The notes under the pieces are model-generated. The model made no database searches. It saw only the letters and a program-made list of their open reading frames with translations, and had not been told where the DNA came from. Below are positions 28,342-41,393 of a DNA stretch of 64,000 nt, one piece after another; the stretch's first letter is position 1, and each line of letters opens with the position of its first letter. The translations under genes and the position numbers were made by a program. The DNA is from Camelus bactrianus (Eukaryota > Chordata > Mammalia > Artiodactyla > Camelidae): contig NC_133541.1 in NCBI RefSeq assembly GCF_048773025.1, positions 120,373,912 to 120,437,911 on the forward strand, given 5' to 3'.

Positions 28342-30258
28342 ACAGTGAAAACTGCAGGAACTTCAAACCGGCACTAGGAAACCGACTGAGAAACCAGTGT
28401 AAAAGTTTCTCCTGCAACCCGTTCCATTTGTGCTAGAGGAACGAACGTCTCTCCACATGCTCAGTTCTGAGAGATAATTGTGTGTGAAAGCCGTCCTTCA
28501 ACTAGCTTGTTGGGAAAACAAAGTTTCTTTTCAGTAGCAAACTCCTCTCCATACATATATATGGGGTGGTACGAGCTTCAACTCGATTTTATAGTGAAAA
28601 CTGCAGGAACTTCAAACCGGCACTAGGAAACAGACTGAGAAACCAGAGTAAAAGTTTCTCCTGCAACCCGTTCCATTTGTGCTAGATGAACGAACGTCTC
28701 TCCACATGCTCAGTTCTGAGTGATAAGTGAGTTTGTAAGCCGTTCTGCAACTAGCTTGTTGGGAACACAAATTTCCTTTTCACTTGCAAACTCCACTCCA
28801 TACATATATATGGGTAGGTACGAGCTCCAACTCGGTTTTACAGTGAATATTGCAGGAACTTCAAACCGGCACTAGGAAACAGACAGAGAAACCAGAGTAA
28901 AAGTTTCTCCTGCCACCCGTTCCATTTTTGCTAGATGAACGAACGTCTCTCCACATGCTCAGTTCTGAGAGATAAGTGTGTGTGAAAGCCGTCCTTCACC
29001 TAGCTTGTTGGGAACACAATGTTTCTTTCCAGTTGCAAACTCCACTCCATACATATATATGGGTAGGTACTAGCTCCTACTCGGGTTTACAGTGAAAACT
29101 GCAGGAAATTCAAACCGGCACTAGGAACAAGACTGAGAAACCAGAGTAAAAGTATCTCCTGCAACCCGTTCCCTATGTGCTAGATGAACGAACGTCTCTC
29201 CAAATGCTCAGTTCTGAGAGATAAGTGTGTGTGAAAGCCGTCCTTCACCTAGCTTGTTGGGAACACAAAGTTTCTTTTCAGTTGCAAACACCACTCCATA
29301 CATATATATGGGGAGGTACTAACTCCCACTCGGTTTTACAGTGAAAACTGCAGGAACTTCAATCGGGCCCTAGGAAACAGACTGAGAAACCAGAGTAAAA
29401 GTTTCTCCTGCAACCTGTTCCTATTGTGCTAGATGAACGAACGTCTCTCCACATGCTCAGTTCTGAGAGATAAGTGTGTGTGAAAGCCGTCCTTCACCTT
29501 GCTTGCTGGGAACACAAAGTTTCTTTTCAGTTGCAAACTCCACTCCATACATATATATTGGGAGGTACAAGCTCCAACTTTTTTTTACAGTGAAAACTGC
29601 AGGAACTGCAAACGGGCGCTAGGAAACAGACTGAGAAACCAGAGTAAAAGTTTCTCCTGCAAACCGTTCCCTTTGTGGTAGAGGAACGAACGTCCCTCCA
29701 CATGCTCATTTGTGAGAGATAATTGTGTGTGAAAGCCGTCCTACACCTAGCCATTTGGGAACACAAAGTATCTTTTCAGTTGCAAACTCCAATCCATAAA
29801 TATATATGGGGAGGTACGAGCTCCAAATCGGTTTTACATTGAAAACTGCAGGAACTTCAAACCGACACTAGGAAACAGACTGAGAAACCAGAGTAAAAGT
29901 TTTCCCTGCAACCCGTTCCCTTTGTGCTAGAGGAACGAACGACTCTCCACATTCTCAGTTCTGAGAGATAAGTGTGTGTGAAAGTCGTCCTTCACCTAGC
30001 TTGTTGGGAACACAAAGTTTCTTTCCACTTGCAAACTCCATTCCATACATATATATGGGTAGGTACGAGCTCCAACTCGGTTTTACAGTGAAAACTGCAG
30101 GAACTTCAAACCGGCACTAGGAAACAAACAGAGAAACCAGAGTAAAGTTTCTCCTGCAACACGTTCCATTTGTGCTAGAGGAACGAACGTCTCCCCACAT
30201 GCTCAGTTCTGAGATATAATTGTGTGTGAAAGCCGTCCTTCAGCTAGCTTGTTGGGAA
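28342..30258 (+). repeat. Duplicated segment B, copy 2 (about 1.9 kb)
   Basis: This is the partner of 25112-27028, 3230 bp downstream. It ends at the boundary between two subtype zones: from about 30260 the units change to forms with GGTTAGGAACTAGC and later GGGGAGGTACTAGC. Private changes include CTCCCCACATGC near 30192 and GGGCCCTAGG near 29366. Confidence 0.78.
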
Positions 30259-31810
30259 CACAAAGTTTCTTTCAGTTGTAAACTCCACTCCATACATATA
30301 TATGGTTAGGAACTAGCTCCAACTCCGTTTTACAGTGAAAACTGCAGGAACTTCAAATCGGCGCTAGGAAACAGACTGAGAAACCAGAGTAAAAGTTTCT
30401 CCTGCAACCCGTTCCCTTTGTGCTAGATGAACGAACCTCTCTTCACATGCTCAGTTCTGAGAGATAATTGTGTGTGAAAGCCGTCCTTCACATAGCTTGT
30501 TGGGAACACAAAGTTTCTTTTCAGTTGCAAACTCCTCTCCATATATATATATGGGGAGGTTCTAACTCAAACTCGGTATACAGTGAAAATTGCAGGAACT
30601 TCAAACCGGCACAAGGAAACAGACTGAGAAACCAGAGTAAAACTTTCTCCTGCAACCCGTTCCCTTTGTGCTAGATGAACGATCGTCTCTCCACATGCTC
30701 AGTTCTGAGAGTTAAGTGTGTGTGAAAGCCGTCCTTCATCTAGCTTGTTGGGAACACAAAGTTTCTTTTCAGTTGCAAACTCCACTCCATATATATATAT
30801 ATGGGTAGGTACGAGCTCCAACTCGGTTTTACGGTGAAAACTGCAGGAATTTCAAACCGGCACTAGGAAACAGACTGAAAAATCAGAGTAAAAATTTCTC
30901 CTGCCACCCGTTCCCTTTGTGCTATATAAAGGATCGTCTCTCCACATGCTCAGTTTTGAGAGATAAGTGGGTCTAAAAGCCATACTTCACCTAGCTTGTT
31001 GGGAACACAAAGTTTCTTTTCACTTGCAAAATCCTCTTCATACATATATATGGGGAGGAACTAGCTTCAACTCTGTTTTACCGTGAAAACTGCAGGAATT
31101 TCAAACCGGCACTAGGAAACAGACTGAGAAACCAGAGTAAAAGTTTCTCCTTCAACCCGTTCCGTTTGTGCTAGATGAACGAACGTCTCTCCACATGCTC
31201 AGTTCTGAGAGATATTTGTGTGTGAAAGCTGTACTTCAAATTGTTTGTTGGGAACACAAAGTTTCTTTTCAGTTGCAAACTCCAATCCATACATATATAT
31301 GGGGAGGTACTAGCTCCAACTCGGTTTTACAGAGAAAACTCCAGGAACTTCAAACCGGCGCTAGGAAACAGACGAAGAAACCAGGGTAATTGTTTCTCCT
31401 GCAAACGGTTCCCTTTGTGCTAGATGAACGAACGTCTCTACACATGCTCAGTTCTGAGAGATATGTGTGTGTGAAAGCCGTCCTTCACCTTGCTTGTTGG
31501 GAACACAAAGTTTCTTTTCAGATGCAAATTCCACTCCATACATATATATGGGGAGGTACTAGCTCCAACTCGGTTTTACAGTGAAAACTGCAGGAACTTC
31601 AAACCGGCACTAGGAAACAGACTGAGAAACCAGAGTAAAAGTTTCCCTGCAAACCGTTCCCTTTTTGCTAGATGAACGAACGTCTCTCCACATGCTCATT
31701 TCGGAGAGATAAGTGTGTGTGAATGCCGTCCTTCACCTAGCTATTTGGGAACAAAAGTTTCTTCTCAATTGCAAACTCCATTCCATACATTTATATGGGG
31801 AGGACCTAGC
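30259..31810 (+). repeat. Segment C, copy 1 (about 1.55 kb)
   Basis: This segment recurs at about 36728-38277 (offset near 6467 bp, 26 units), and part of it recurs at 56800-57980. Marks shared by the copies are GGTTAGGAACTAGCTCC, the rare CTCGGTATACAGTG, GTGAAAACTGCAGGAATTTC after TTTTACCG or TTTTACGG, and AACCAGGGTAATTG. Differences are more frequent than in repeats A or D, including length changes in the TA core near 30795. I read this as an older duplication. Confidence 0.72.
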
Positions 31811-32339
31811 TTCAACTCGATTTTATAGTGAAAACTGCAGGAACTTCAAACCGGCACTAGGAAACAGACTGAGAAACCAGAGTAAATGTTTCTCCTGCAA
31901 CCCGATCCCTTTTTGCTTCATGAACGAACTTCTCTCCACATGCTCAGTTCTGAGTGAAAAGTGGGTTTGTAAGCCGTCCTTCAACTAGCTTGTTGGGAAC
32001 ACAAATTTCCTTTTCAATTGCAAACTCCTCTCCATACATATATATGGGTAAGTAGGAGCTCCATCTCGGTTTTACAGTGAAAATTGCAGGAACTTCAAAC
32101 CGGCACTAGGAAACAGACAGAGAATCCAGAGTAAAAGTTTCTCCTGCAACCCGTTCCATTTTTGCTAGATGAACGAACGTCTCTCCACATACTCAGTTCT
32201 GAGAGATAAGTGTGTGTGAAAGCCGTCCTTCACCTAGCTTGTTGGGAACACAAAGTTTCTTTTCATTTGCAAACTCCACTCCATACATATATATTGGGAG
32301 GTACAAGCTCCAACTTGTTTTTACAGTGAAAACTGCCGG
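31811..32339 (+). repeat. Satellite units joining segment C to the 4-unit duplication
   Basis: About two units show a switch of subtype in the middle of a unit. Near 31800-31820 the text goes from GGACCTAGC, typical of the 38 and 42 kb zones, to TTCAACTCGATTTTATAGTG, typical of 13-28 kb. This looks like an exchange point between two subtype families. No other content is visible. Confidence 0.6.
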
Positions 32340-33334
32340 AAATGCAAACGGGCGCTAGGAAACAGACTGAGAAACCAGAGAAAAAGTTTCTCCTGCAAAC
32401 CGTTCCCTTTGTGCTAGAGGAACGAACGTCTCTCCACATGCTCATTTCTGAGAGATAAGTGTGTGTGAAAGCCGTCCTTCACCTAGCTTTTTGGGAACAC
32501 AAAGTATCTTTTCAGTTGCAAACTCCAATCCATACATATATATGGGGAGGTACGAGCTCCAAATCGGTTTTACATTGAAAACTGCAGGAACTTCAAACCG
32601 ACACTAGGAAACAGACTGAGAAACCAAAGTAAAAGTTTTCCCTGCAACCCGTTCCCTTTGTGCTAGAGGAACGAACGACTCTCCACATTCTCAGTTCTGA
32701 GAGATAAGTGTGTGTGAAAGCCGTCCTTCACCTAGCTTGTTGGGAACACAAAGTTTCTTTCCACTTGCAAACTCCATTCCATTCATATATAAGGGTAGGT
32801 ACGAGCTCCAACTCGGTTTTACAGTGAAAACTGCAGGAACTTCAAACCAGCACTAGGAAACAAACAGAGAAACCAGAGTAAAGTTTCTCCTGCAACACGT
32901 TTCGTTTGTGCTAGAGGAACGAACGTCTCTCCACATGCTCAGTTCTGAGAGATAATTGTGTGTGAAAGCCGTCCTTCAACTAGCTTGTTGGGAACACAAA
33001 GTTTCTTTTCAGTAGCAAACTCCACTCCATACATATATATGGGGTGGTACGAGCTTCAACTCGATTTTACAGTGAAAACTGCAGGAATTTGAAACCGGCA
33101 CTAGGAAACAGACTGAGAAACCAGAGTAAAAGTTTCTCCTGCAAACCAATCCCTTTTTGCTAGATGAACGAACGTCTCTCCAATTACTCAGTTCTGAGAG
33201 ATAAGTGTGTGTGAAAGCCGTCCTTCACCTAGCTTGCTGGGAACACAAAGTTTCTTTCTAGTTGCAAACTCCACTCCATACATATATATGGGGAGGTACT
33301 AGCTCCAACTCGGTTTTACAGTGAAAACTGCAGG
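32340..33334 (+). repeat. 4-unit tandem duplication, copy 1 (995 bp)
   Basis: The rare GCAAACGGGCGCTAGG occurs at 32344 and again at 33339, 995 bp apart, and the text between continues to correspond to about 34329. Both copies share GAGAAAAAGTTTCTCC, CCATTTCTGAG-type changes and a shortened TA core ending in ATAAGGG. The junction lies in the common stretch around ACTGCAGGAACTGC. Confidence 0.82.
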
Positions 33335-34329
33335 AACTGCAAACGGGCGCTAGGAAACAGACTGAGAAACCAGAGAAAAAGTTTCTCCTGCAAACCGTTC
33401 CCTTTTTGCTAGAGGAACGAACGTCTCTCCACATGCTCATTTCTGAGAGATAAGTGTGTGTGAAAGCCGTCCTTCACTTAGCTTTTTGGGAACACAAAGT
33501 ATCTTTTCAGTTGCAAACTCCAATCCATACATATATATGGGGAGGTACGAGCTCCAAATCGGTTTTACATTGAAAACTGCAGGAACTTCAAACCGACACT
33601 AGGAAACAGACTGAGAAAAAAAAGTAAAAGTTTTCCCTGCAACCCGTTCCCTTTGTGCTAGAGGAACGAACGACTCTCCACATTCTCAGTTCTGAGAGAT
33701 AAGTGTGTGTGAAAGCCGTCCTTCACCTAGCTTGTTGGGAACACAAAGTTTCTTTCCACTTGCAAACTCCATTCCATACATATATAAGGGTAGGTACGAG
33801 CTCCAACTCGGTTTTACAGTGAAAACTGCAGGAACTTCAAAACGGCACTAGGAAACAAACAGAGAAACCAGAGTAAAGTTTCTCCTGCAACACGTTTCCT
33901 TTGTGCTAGAGGAACGAACGTCTCTCCACATGCTCAGTTCTGAGAGATAATTGTGTGTGAAAGCCGTCCTTCAACTAGCTTGTTGGGAACACAAAGTTTC
34001 TTTTCAGTAGCAAACTCCACTCCATACATATATAAGGGGTGGTACGAGCTTCAACTCGATTTTACAGTGAAAACTGCAGGAATTTGAAACTGGCACTAGG
34101 AAACAGACTGAGAAACCAGAGTAAAAGTTTCTCCTGCAAACCGATCCCTTTTTGCTAGATGAACGAACGTCTCTCCAAATACTCAGTTCTGAGGGATAAG
34201 TGTGTGTGAAAGCCGTCCTTCACCTATCTTGTTGGGAACACAAAGTTTCTTTCTAGTTGAAAACCCCACTCCATACATATATATGGGGAGGTACTAGCTC
34301 CAACTCGGTTTTACAGTGAAATCTGCAGG
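33335..34329 (+). repeat. 4-unit tandem duplication, copy 2 (995 bp)
   Basis: This is the partner of the preceding block. It carries private changes such as GAGAAAAAAAAGTAAAAG near 33615 and CTAGTTGAAAACCCC near 34255. It ends where the next unit has CTGCAGGAACATCAAACC in place of CTGCAGGAACTGCAAACG. Confidence 0.82.
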
Positions 34330-36727
34330 AACATCAAACCGGCACTAGGAACAAAACTGAGAAACCAGAGTAAAAGTTTCTCCTGCAACCCGTTCCCTTT
34401 GTGCTAGATGAACGAACGTCTCTCCACATGCTCAGTTCTGAGAGATAAGAGTGTGTGAAAGCCGTCCTTACCTAACTTTTTGGGAACACAAAGATTCTTT
34501 TCAGTTGCAAACTCCACTCCATACATATATATGGGGAGGTACAAGCTCCAACTCGGCTTTACAGTGAAAACTGCAGGAACTTCAATCGGGCGCTAGGAAA
34601 CAGACTGAGAAACCAGAGTAAAAGTTTCTCCTGCAACCCGTTCCATTTGTGCTAGAGAAACGAACGACTCTCCACATGCTCAGTTCTGAGTGATAAGTGT
34701 GTATGAAAGCCGTACTTCACCTAGCTTCTTGGGAACACAAATTTTCTTTTCCCTTGCAAACTCCAATCCATATATATATATGGGTAGGTACGAGCTCCAA
34801 CTCGTTTTTACAGTGAAAACTGCAGGAACTTCAAACAAGCACTAGGAAACAGACTGAGAAAACAGAGTAAAAGTTTCACCTGCAACCCGTTCCCTTTGTG
34901 CTAGATGAAAGAACGTCTCTACACATGCTCAGTTCTGAGAGATAAGTGTGTGTGAAAGCCGTCCTTCACCTAGCTTGTTGGGAACACAAAGTTTCTTTCA
35001 GTTGTAAACTCCACTCCATACATATATATGGTTAGGAACTAGCTCCAACTCCGTTTTACAGTGAAAAATGCAGGAACTTCAAATCGGCGCTAGGAAACAG
35101 ACTGAGAAACCAGAGTAAAATTTTCACCTGCAACCCGTTCCCTTTGTGCTAGATGAACGAACGTCTCTCCACATGCTCAGTTCTGAAAGATAAGTGGGTG
35201 TAAAAGCCGTACTTCACCTAGCTTGTTTTGAACACAAAGTTTCTTTTCACTTGCTAACTCCACTCCATACATATATATGGGGAGATACAAGCTCCAACTC
35301 TGTTTTACAGTGAAAACTGCAGGAACTTCAAACCGGCACTAGGAAACAGACTGAGAAACCAGAGTAAAAGTTTCTCATGCAACCCGTTCCCTTTGTGCTA
35401 GATGAACGAACGTCTCTCCACATGCTCAGTTCTGAGAGATAAGTGGGTGTAAAAGTCGTACTTCTCCTAGCTTGTTGGGAACAAAAAGTTTCTTTTCACT
35501 TGCAAACTGCACTCCATACATATATATGGGTAGATAATAGCTCCAACTCGGTTTTACAGTGAAAACTACAGGAACTTCAAACCGGCACTAGGAAACAGAC
35601 TGAGAAACCAGAGTAAAAGTTCCTCCTGCAACCCGTTCCCTTTTTGCTAGATGAAAGAACGTCTCTCCACATGCTCAGTTCTGAGAGAAAATTGTGTGTG
35701 AAAGCCGTCCTTCAACTAGATTATTTTGAACACAAAGTTTCTTTTCAGTAGCAAACTCCAAACCATACATATATATGGGGAGGTACTAGCTCCAACTCGG
35801 TTTTACAGTGAAAACTGCAGGAACTTCAAACCGGCACTAGGAAACAGACTGAGAAACCAGAGTAAAAGTTTCTCCTGCAACCCGTTCACTTTGTGCTAGA
35901 TGAACGAACGTCTCTCCACATGCTAAATTCTAAGAGATAATTGTGTGTGAAAGCCGAACTTCAACAAGCTTGTGGGGAACACAAAGTTTCTTTTCAGTTA
36001 CAAACTCCAATCCATACGTATATATGGGGAGGTACTAGCTCCAACTCTCTTTTACAGTGAAAACTGCAGGAAATTCAAACTGGCACTAGGAAACTGACTG
36101 AGAAACCAGAATAATAGTTTCTCCTGCAACCCGTTCCCTTTGTGCTAGATGAACGAACGTCTCTACACATGCTCAGCTCTGAGAGATAAGTGTGTGTGAA
36201 AGCCGTACTTCACATAGCTTGTTGGGAACACAAAGTTTCTTTTCAGTTGCAAACTCCACTCCATACATATATATGGGGAGGTAATAGCTCCAACACGATT
36301 TTACAGTGAAAACTGCAGGAACTTCAAAACGGCGCTAGGAAACAAACTGAGAAACCAGAGTAATAATTTCTCCTGCAACCCGTTCCCTTTGTGCTTGATG
36401 AACGAAAGTCTCTACACATGCTCAGTTCTGAGAGATAAGTGTGTGTGAAAGCCGTACTTCACCTAGCTTGTTGGGAACACAAACTTTCTTTTCAGTTGCA
36501 AACTCCTCTCCATACATATATATGGGGAGGTTATAGCTCCAACACGGTTTTACAGTGAAAACTGCAGGAACTTCAAAACGGCGCTAGGAAACAGACTGAG
36601 AAACCAGAGTAATAGTTTCTCCTGCAACCCGTTCCCTTTGTGCTAGATGAAAGAACGTCTCTACACATGCTCAGTTCTGAGATATAATTGTGTGTGAAAG
36701 CCGTCCTTCCCCTAGCTTGTTGGGAAC
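34330..36727 (+). repeat. Satellite units, partly shared with 58.5-59.7 kb
   Basis: About ten units lie here. A copy of the GGTTAGGAACTAGC unit lies near 35035. From about 35120 to 36340 the text corresponds to 58474-59694 (offset 23354 bp, 94 units), with shared marks GAAAGATAAGTGGGTG or its TAATTG form, CTTGTTTTGAACAC, GGGTAGATAATAGC and the altered core CATACGTATATA. At 36200-36620 two neighbouring units both carry the CCAACACG form. Confidence 0.68.
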
Positions 36728-38277
36728 ACAAAGTTTCTTTTCAGTTGTAAACTCCACTCCATACATATATATGGTTAGGAACTAGCTCCAACTCCGTTTT
36801 ACAGTGAAAAATGCAGGAACTTCAAACCGGCGCTAGGAAACAGACTGAGAAACCAGAGTAAAAGTTTCTCCTGCAACCCGTTCCCTTTGTGCTAGATGAA
36901 CGAACCTCTCTTCACATGCTCAGTTCTGAGAGATAATTGTGTGTGAAAGCCGTCCTTCACATAGCTTGTTGGGACCACAAAGTTTCTTTTCAGTTGCTAA
37001 CTCCTCTCCATATATATATTTGGGGAGGTTCTAACTCAAACTCGGTATACAGTGAAAATTGCAGGAACTTCAAACCGGCACAAGGAAACAGACTGAGAAA
37101 CCAGAGTAAAACTTTCTCCTGCAAACAGTTCCCTTTGTGCTAGATGAACGAACGTCTCTCCACATGCTCACTACTGAGAGATAATTGTGTGTGAAAGCCG
37201 TCCTTCATCTAGCTTGTTGGGAACACAAAGTTTCTTTTCAGTTGCAAACTCCACTCCATACATATATATGGGTAGTTACGAGTTCCAACTCGGTTTTGCG
37301 GTGAAAACTGCAGGAATTTCAAACCGGCACTAGGAAACAGACTGAAAAACCAGAGTAAAAATTTCTCCTGCCACCCGTTCCCTTTGTGCTAGATAAACGA
37401 ACGTCTCTCCACATGCTCAGTTCTGAGAGATAAGTGGGTCGAAAAGCCATACTTCACCTTGCTTGTTGGGAACACAAAGTTTCTTTTCACTTGCAAAATC
37501 CACTCCATACATATATATGGGGAGGAACTAGCTTCAACTCTGTTTTACCGTGAAAACTGCAGGAATTTCAAACCGGCACTAGGAAACAGACTGAGAAACC
37601 AGAGTAAAAGTTTCTCCTTCAACCCGTTCCGTTTGTGCTAGATGAACGAACGTCTCTCCACATGCTCAGTTCTGAGAGATAATTGTGTGTGAAAGCCGTC
37701 CTTCAACTTGTTTGTTGGGTACACAAAGTTTCTTTTCAGTTGCAAACTCCAATCCATACATATATATGGGGTGGTACTAGCTCCAACTCGGTTTTACAGA
37801 GAAAACTGCAGGAACTTCAAACCGGCGCTAGGAAACATACGAAGAAACCAGGGTAATTGTTTCTCCTGCAAACGTTTCCCTTTGTGCTAGATGAACGAAC
37901 GTCTCTACACATGCTCAGTTCTGAGAGATATGTGTGTGTGAAAGCCTTCCTTCACCTAGCTTGCTGGGAACACAAAGTTTCTTTTCAGATGCAAATTCCT
38001 CTCCATACATATATATGGGGAGGTACTAACTCCAACTCGTTTTTCAGTGAAAACTGCAGGAACTTCAAACCGGCTCTAGGAAACACACTGAGAAAACCGA
38101 GTAAAAGTTCCTCCTGCAACCCGTTCCCTTTTTGTTAGATGAACGAACGTCTCTCCACATGCTCATTTCGGAGAGATAAGTGTGTGTGAAAGCCGTCCTT
38201 CACCTAGCTTGTTGGGAACAAAAGTTTCTTCTCAATTGCAAACTCCATTCCATACATTTATATAGGGAGGACCTAGC
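36728..38277 (+). repeat. Segment C, copy 2 (about 1.55 kb)
   Basis: This corresponds to 30259-31810 at about 6467 bp offset, and its part from about 36930 to 38100 corresponds to 56800-57980 at 19872 bp (80 units). Its right half also lies inside the 8-unit tandem duplication that begins near 37320, so two duplication events of different age overlap here. Confidence 0.72.
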
Positions 38278-39308
38278 TCCAACTCGGTTTTACAGTGAAA
38301 ACTGCAGGAACTTCAAAACCGCACTAGGAAACAGACTGAGAAACCAGAGAAAAAGTTTCTCCTGCAACCCGTTCCCTTTGTGCTAGATGAACGAAAGTAT
38401 TTTCACATGCTCAGTTCTGAGAGATAAGTGGGTGTAAAAGCCATACTTCACCTAGCTTGTTGGGAACACAAAGTTTCTATTCAGTTGCAAACTCCACTCC
38501 ATACATGTATATGGGGAGGTACTAGCTCCAACTCTGTTTTACAGTGAAAACTGCAGGAACTTCAAACCATCACTAGGAAACAGACTGAGAAACCAGGGTA
38601 AAAGTTTCCCCTGAAAACCGTTCCCTTTGTGCTAGATGAACGAACGTCTCTCCACATGCTCAGTTCTGAGAGATAATTGTGTGTGAATGCCGTCCTTCAA
38701 ATTGTTTGTTGGGAACACAAAGTTTCTTTTCATTAGCAAACTACAATCCACACATATATATGGGGAGGTACTAGCTCAAACTCGGTTTTACAGTGAAAAC
38801 TGCAGGAACTTCAAACCGGCGCTAGGAAACAGACTGAGAAACCAGAGTAAAAGTTTCCCTGCAACCCGTTTACTTTGTGCTAGATGAACGAACGTCTCTC
38901 CACATGCTAAATTCTAAGAGATAATTGTGTGTGAAAGCCGAACTTCAACAAGCTTGTTGGGAACACAAAGTTTCTTTTCAGTTACAAACTCCTATCCATA
39001 CGTATATAAGGGGAGGTACTAGCTCCAACTCGCTTTTACAGTGAAAACTGCAGGAAATTCAAACTGGCACTAGGAAACTGACTGAGAAACCAGAGTAATA
39101 GTTTCTCCTGCAACCCGTTCCCTTTGTGCTAGATGAACGAACGTCTCTACACATGCTCAGTTCTGAGAGATAAGTGTGTGTGGAAGCCGTACTTCAGATA
39201 GCTTGTTGGGAACACAAAGTTTCTTTTCAGTTGCAAACTCCACTCCATACATATATATGGGGAGGTAATAGCTCCAACACGGTTTTACAGTGAAAACTGC
39301 AGGAACTT
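37320..39308 (+). repeat. 8-unit tandem duplication D, copy 1 (1989 bp)
   Basis: Matched marks lie 1989 bp apart: AGATAAACGAACG at 37391 and 39380, AACCAGGGTAATTG at 37846 and 39835, and TTTATATRGGGAGGACC near 38260 and 40250. The head-to-tail junction falls near 39309, where an AAAACGGCGCTAGG unit runs into ACTGAAAAACC. Confidence 0.78.
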
Positions 39309-40895
39309 CAAAACGGCGCTAGGAAACAGACTGAAAAACCGGAGTAAAAATTTCTCCTGCCACCCGTTCCCTTTGTGCTAGATAAACGAACGTCTCTCCA
39401 CATGCTCAGTTCTGAGAAATAAGTGGGTCTAAAAGCCATAATTCACCTAGCTTGTTGGGAACACAAAGTTTCTTTTCACTTGCAAAATCCACTCCATACA
39501 TATATATGGGGAGGAACTAGCTTCAACTCTGTTTTACCGTGAAAACTGCAGGAATTTCAAACCGGCACTAGGAAACAGACTGAGAAACCAGAGTAAAAGT
39601 TTCTCCTTCAACCCGTTCCGTTTGTGCTAGATGAACGAACGTCTCTACACATGCTCAGTTCTGAGAGATAATTGTGTGTGAAAGCCGTCCTTCAAATTGT
39701 TTGTTGGGTACACAAAGTTTCTTTTCAGTTGCAAACTCCAATCCATACATATATATGGGGAGGTACTAGCTCCAACTCGGTTTTACAGAGAAAACTGCAG
39801 GAACTTCAAACCGGCGCTAGGAAACAGACGAAGAAACCAGGGTAATTGTTTCTCCTGCAAACGTTTCCATTTGTGCTAGATGAACGAACGTCTCTACACA
39901 TGCTCAGTTTTGAGAGATATGTGTGTGTGAAAGCCGTCCTTCAGCTAGCTTGCTGGGAACACAAAGTTTTTTTTCAGATGCAAATTCCTCTCCATACATA
40001 TATATGGGGAGGTACTAGCTCCAACTCGTTTTTACAGTGAAAACTGCAGGAACTTCAAACCGGCTCTAGGAAACACACTGAGAAACCCGAGTAAAAGTTT
40101 CTCCTGCAACCCGTTCCCTTTTTGTTAGATGAACGAACGTCTCTCCACATGCTCATTTCAGAGAGATAAGTGTGTGTGAAAGCCGTCCTTCACCTAGCTT
40201 GTTGAGAACAAAGGTTTCTTCTCAAAAGCAAACTCCATTCCATAGATTTATATGGGGAGGACCTAGCTCCAACTCGGTTTTACAGTGAAAACTGCAGGAA
40301 CTTCAAACCATCACTAGGAAACAGACTGAGAAACCCGAGTAAAAGTTTCTCCTGCAACCCGTTCCATTTTTGTTAGATGAACGAACGTCTCTCCACATGC
40401 TCATTTCAGAGAGATAAGTGGGTGTAAAAGCCATACTTCACCTAGCTTGTTGGGAACACAAAGTTTCTATTCAGTTGCAAACTCCACTCCATACATATAT
40501 ATGGGGAGGTACTAGCTTCAACTCTGTTTTACAGTGAAAACTGCAGGAACTTCAAACCATCACTAGGAAACACACTGAGAAACCAGAGTAAAAGTTTCTC
40601 CTGAAATCCGTTCCCTTTGTGCTAGATGAACGAACGTCTCTCCACATGCTCAGTTCTGAGAGATAATTGTGTGTGAATGCCGTCCTTCAACTTGTTTGTT
40701 GGGAACACAAAGTTTCTTTTCATTAGCAAACTCCAATCCACACATATATATGGGGAGGTACTAGCTCCAACTCGGTTTTACAGTGAAAACTGCAGGAACT
40801 TCAAACCGGCACTAGGAAACAGACTGAGAAACCAGAGTAAAAGTTTCTCCTGCAACCCGTTCCCTTTGTGCTAGATGAACGAACGTCTCTCCACA
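39309..40895 (+). repeat. 8-unit tandem duplication D, copy 2 (partial, about 1.6 kb)
   Basis: This follows copy 1 directly but corresponds only to about 40895. There copy 1 has the CTAAATTCTAAGAG unit and this copy returns to the standard CTCAGTTCTGAG form. Between about 40300 and 40420 a short patch (GAAACCCGAGTAAAAG with TTTGTTAGATGAACG) interrupts the correspondence and matches the unit just upstream. That is the picture expected of local gene conversion. Confidence 0.7.
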
Positions 40896-41379
40896 TGCTC
40901 AGTTCTGAGAGATAATTGTGTGTGAAAGCCGTCATTCACTTAGCTTGTTGGGAAAACAAAGTTTTTTCAGTTGCAAACCGCACTCCATACATATATATGG
41001 GTAGGTACTAGCTCCAACTCGGTTTTACAGTGAAAACTGCAGGAATTTCAAACCGGCACTAGGAAACAGACTGAGATACCAGAGTAAAATTTTCTCCTGC
41101 AACCCGTTCCCTTTGTGCTAGATGAACGAACGTCTCTCCACATGCTCAGTTCTGAGAGATAAGTGGGTGTAAAAGCCATACTTCACCTAGCTTGTTGGGA
41201 ACACAAAGTTTCTTTTCACTTGTAAACTCCACACCATACATATATATGGGGAGGTACTAGCTTCAACTCTGTTTTACAGTGAAAACTGCAGGAACTTCAA
41301 ACCGTCACTAGGAAACAGACTGAGAAACCAGAGTAAAAGTTTCTCCTGAAAACCGTTCCCTTTTTGCTAGATGAACGAA

Positions 41380-41385
41380 CGTCTC
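41380..41385 (+). other. Conserved CGTCTC (BsmBI/Esp3I) site, about once per unit
   Basis: CGTCTC is part of the stretch GAACGAACGTCTCTCC, kept in most units across the window. Variants such as GAACGAAAGTCTC or GAACGACTCTCC remove it in a minority, notably in one subtype between 7 and 34 kb. It is a useful register mark for the array. No biological role is implied. Confidence 0.8.
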
Positions 41386-41393
41386 TCCACATG

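Noticed and set aside
37857-38138. 93-codon open frame across two units (related frames near 27191, 39846, 55739 and 57729)
   Set aside because: It runs through the unit boundary by chance of spacing, includes the same peptide text as single-unit frames, and starts at a non-ATG codon. There is no promoter, splice structure or protein family resemblance that I recognise.
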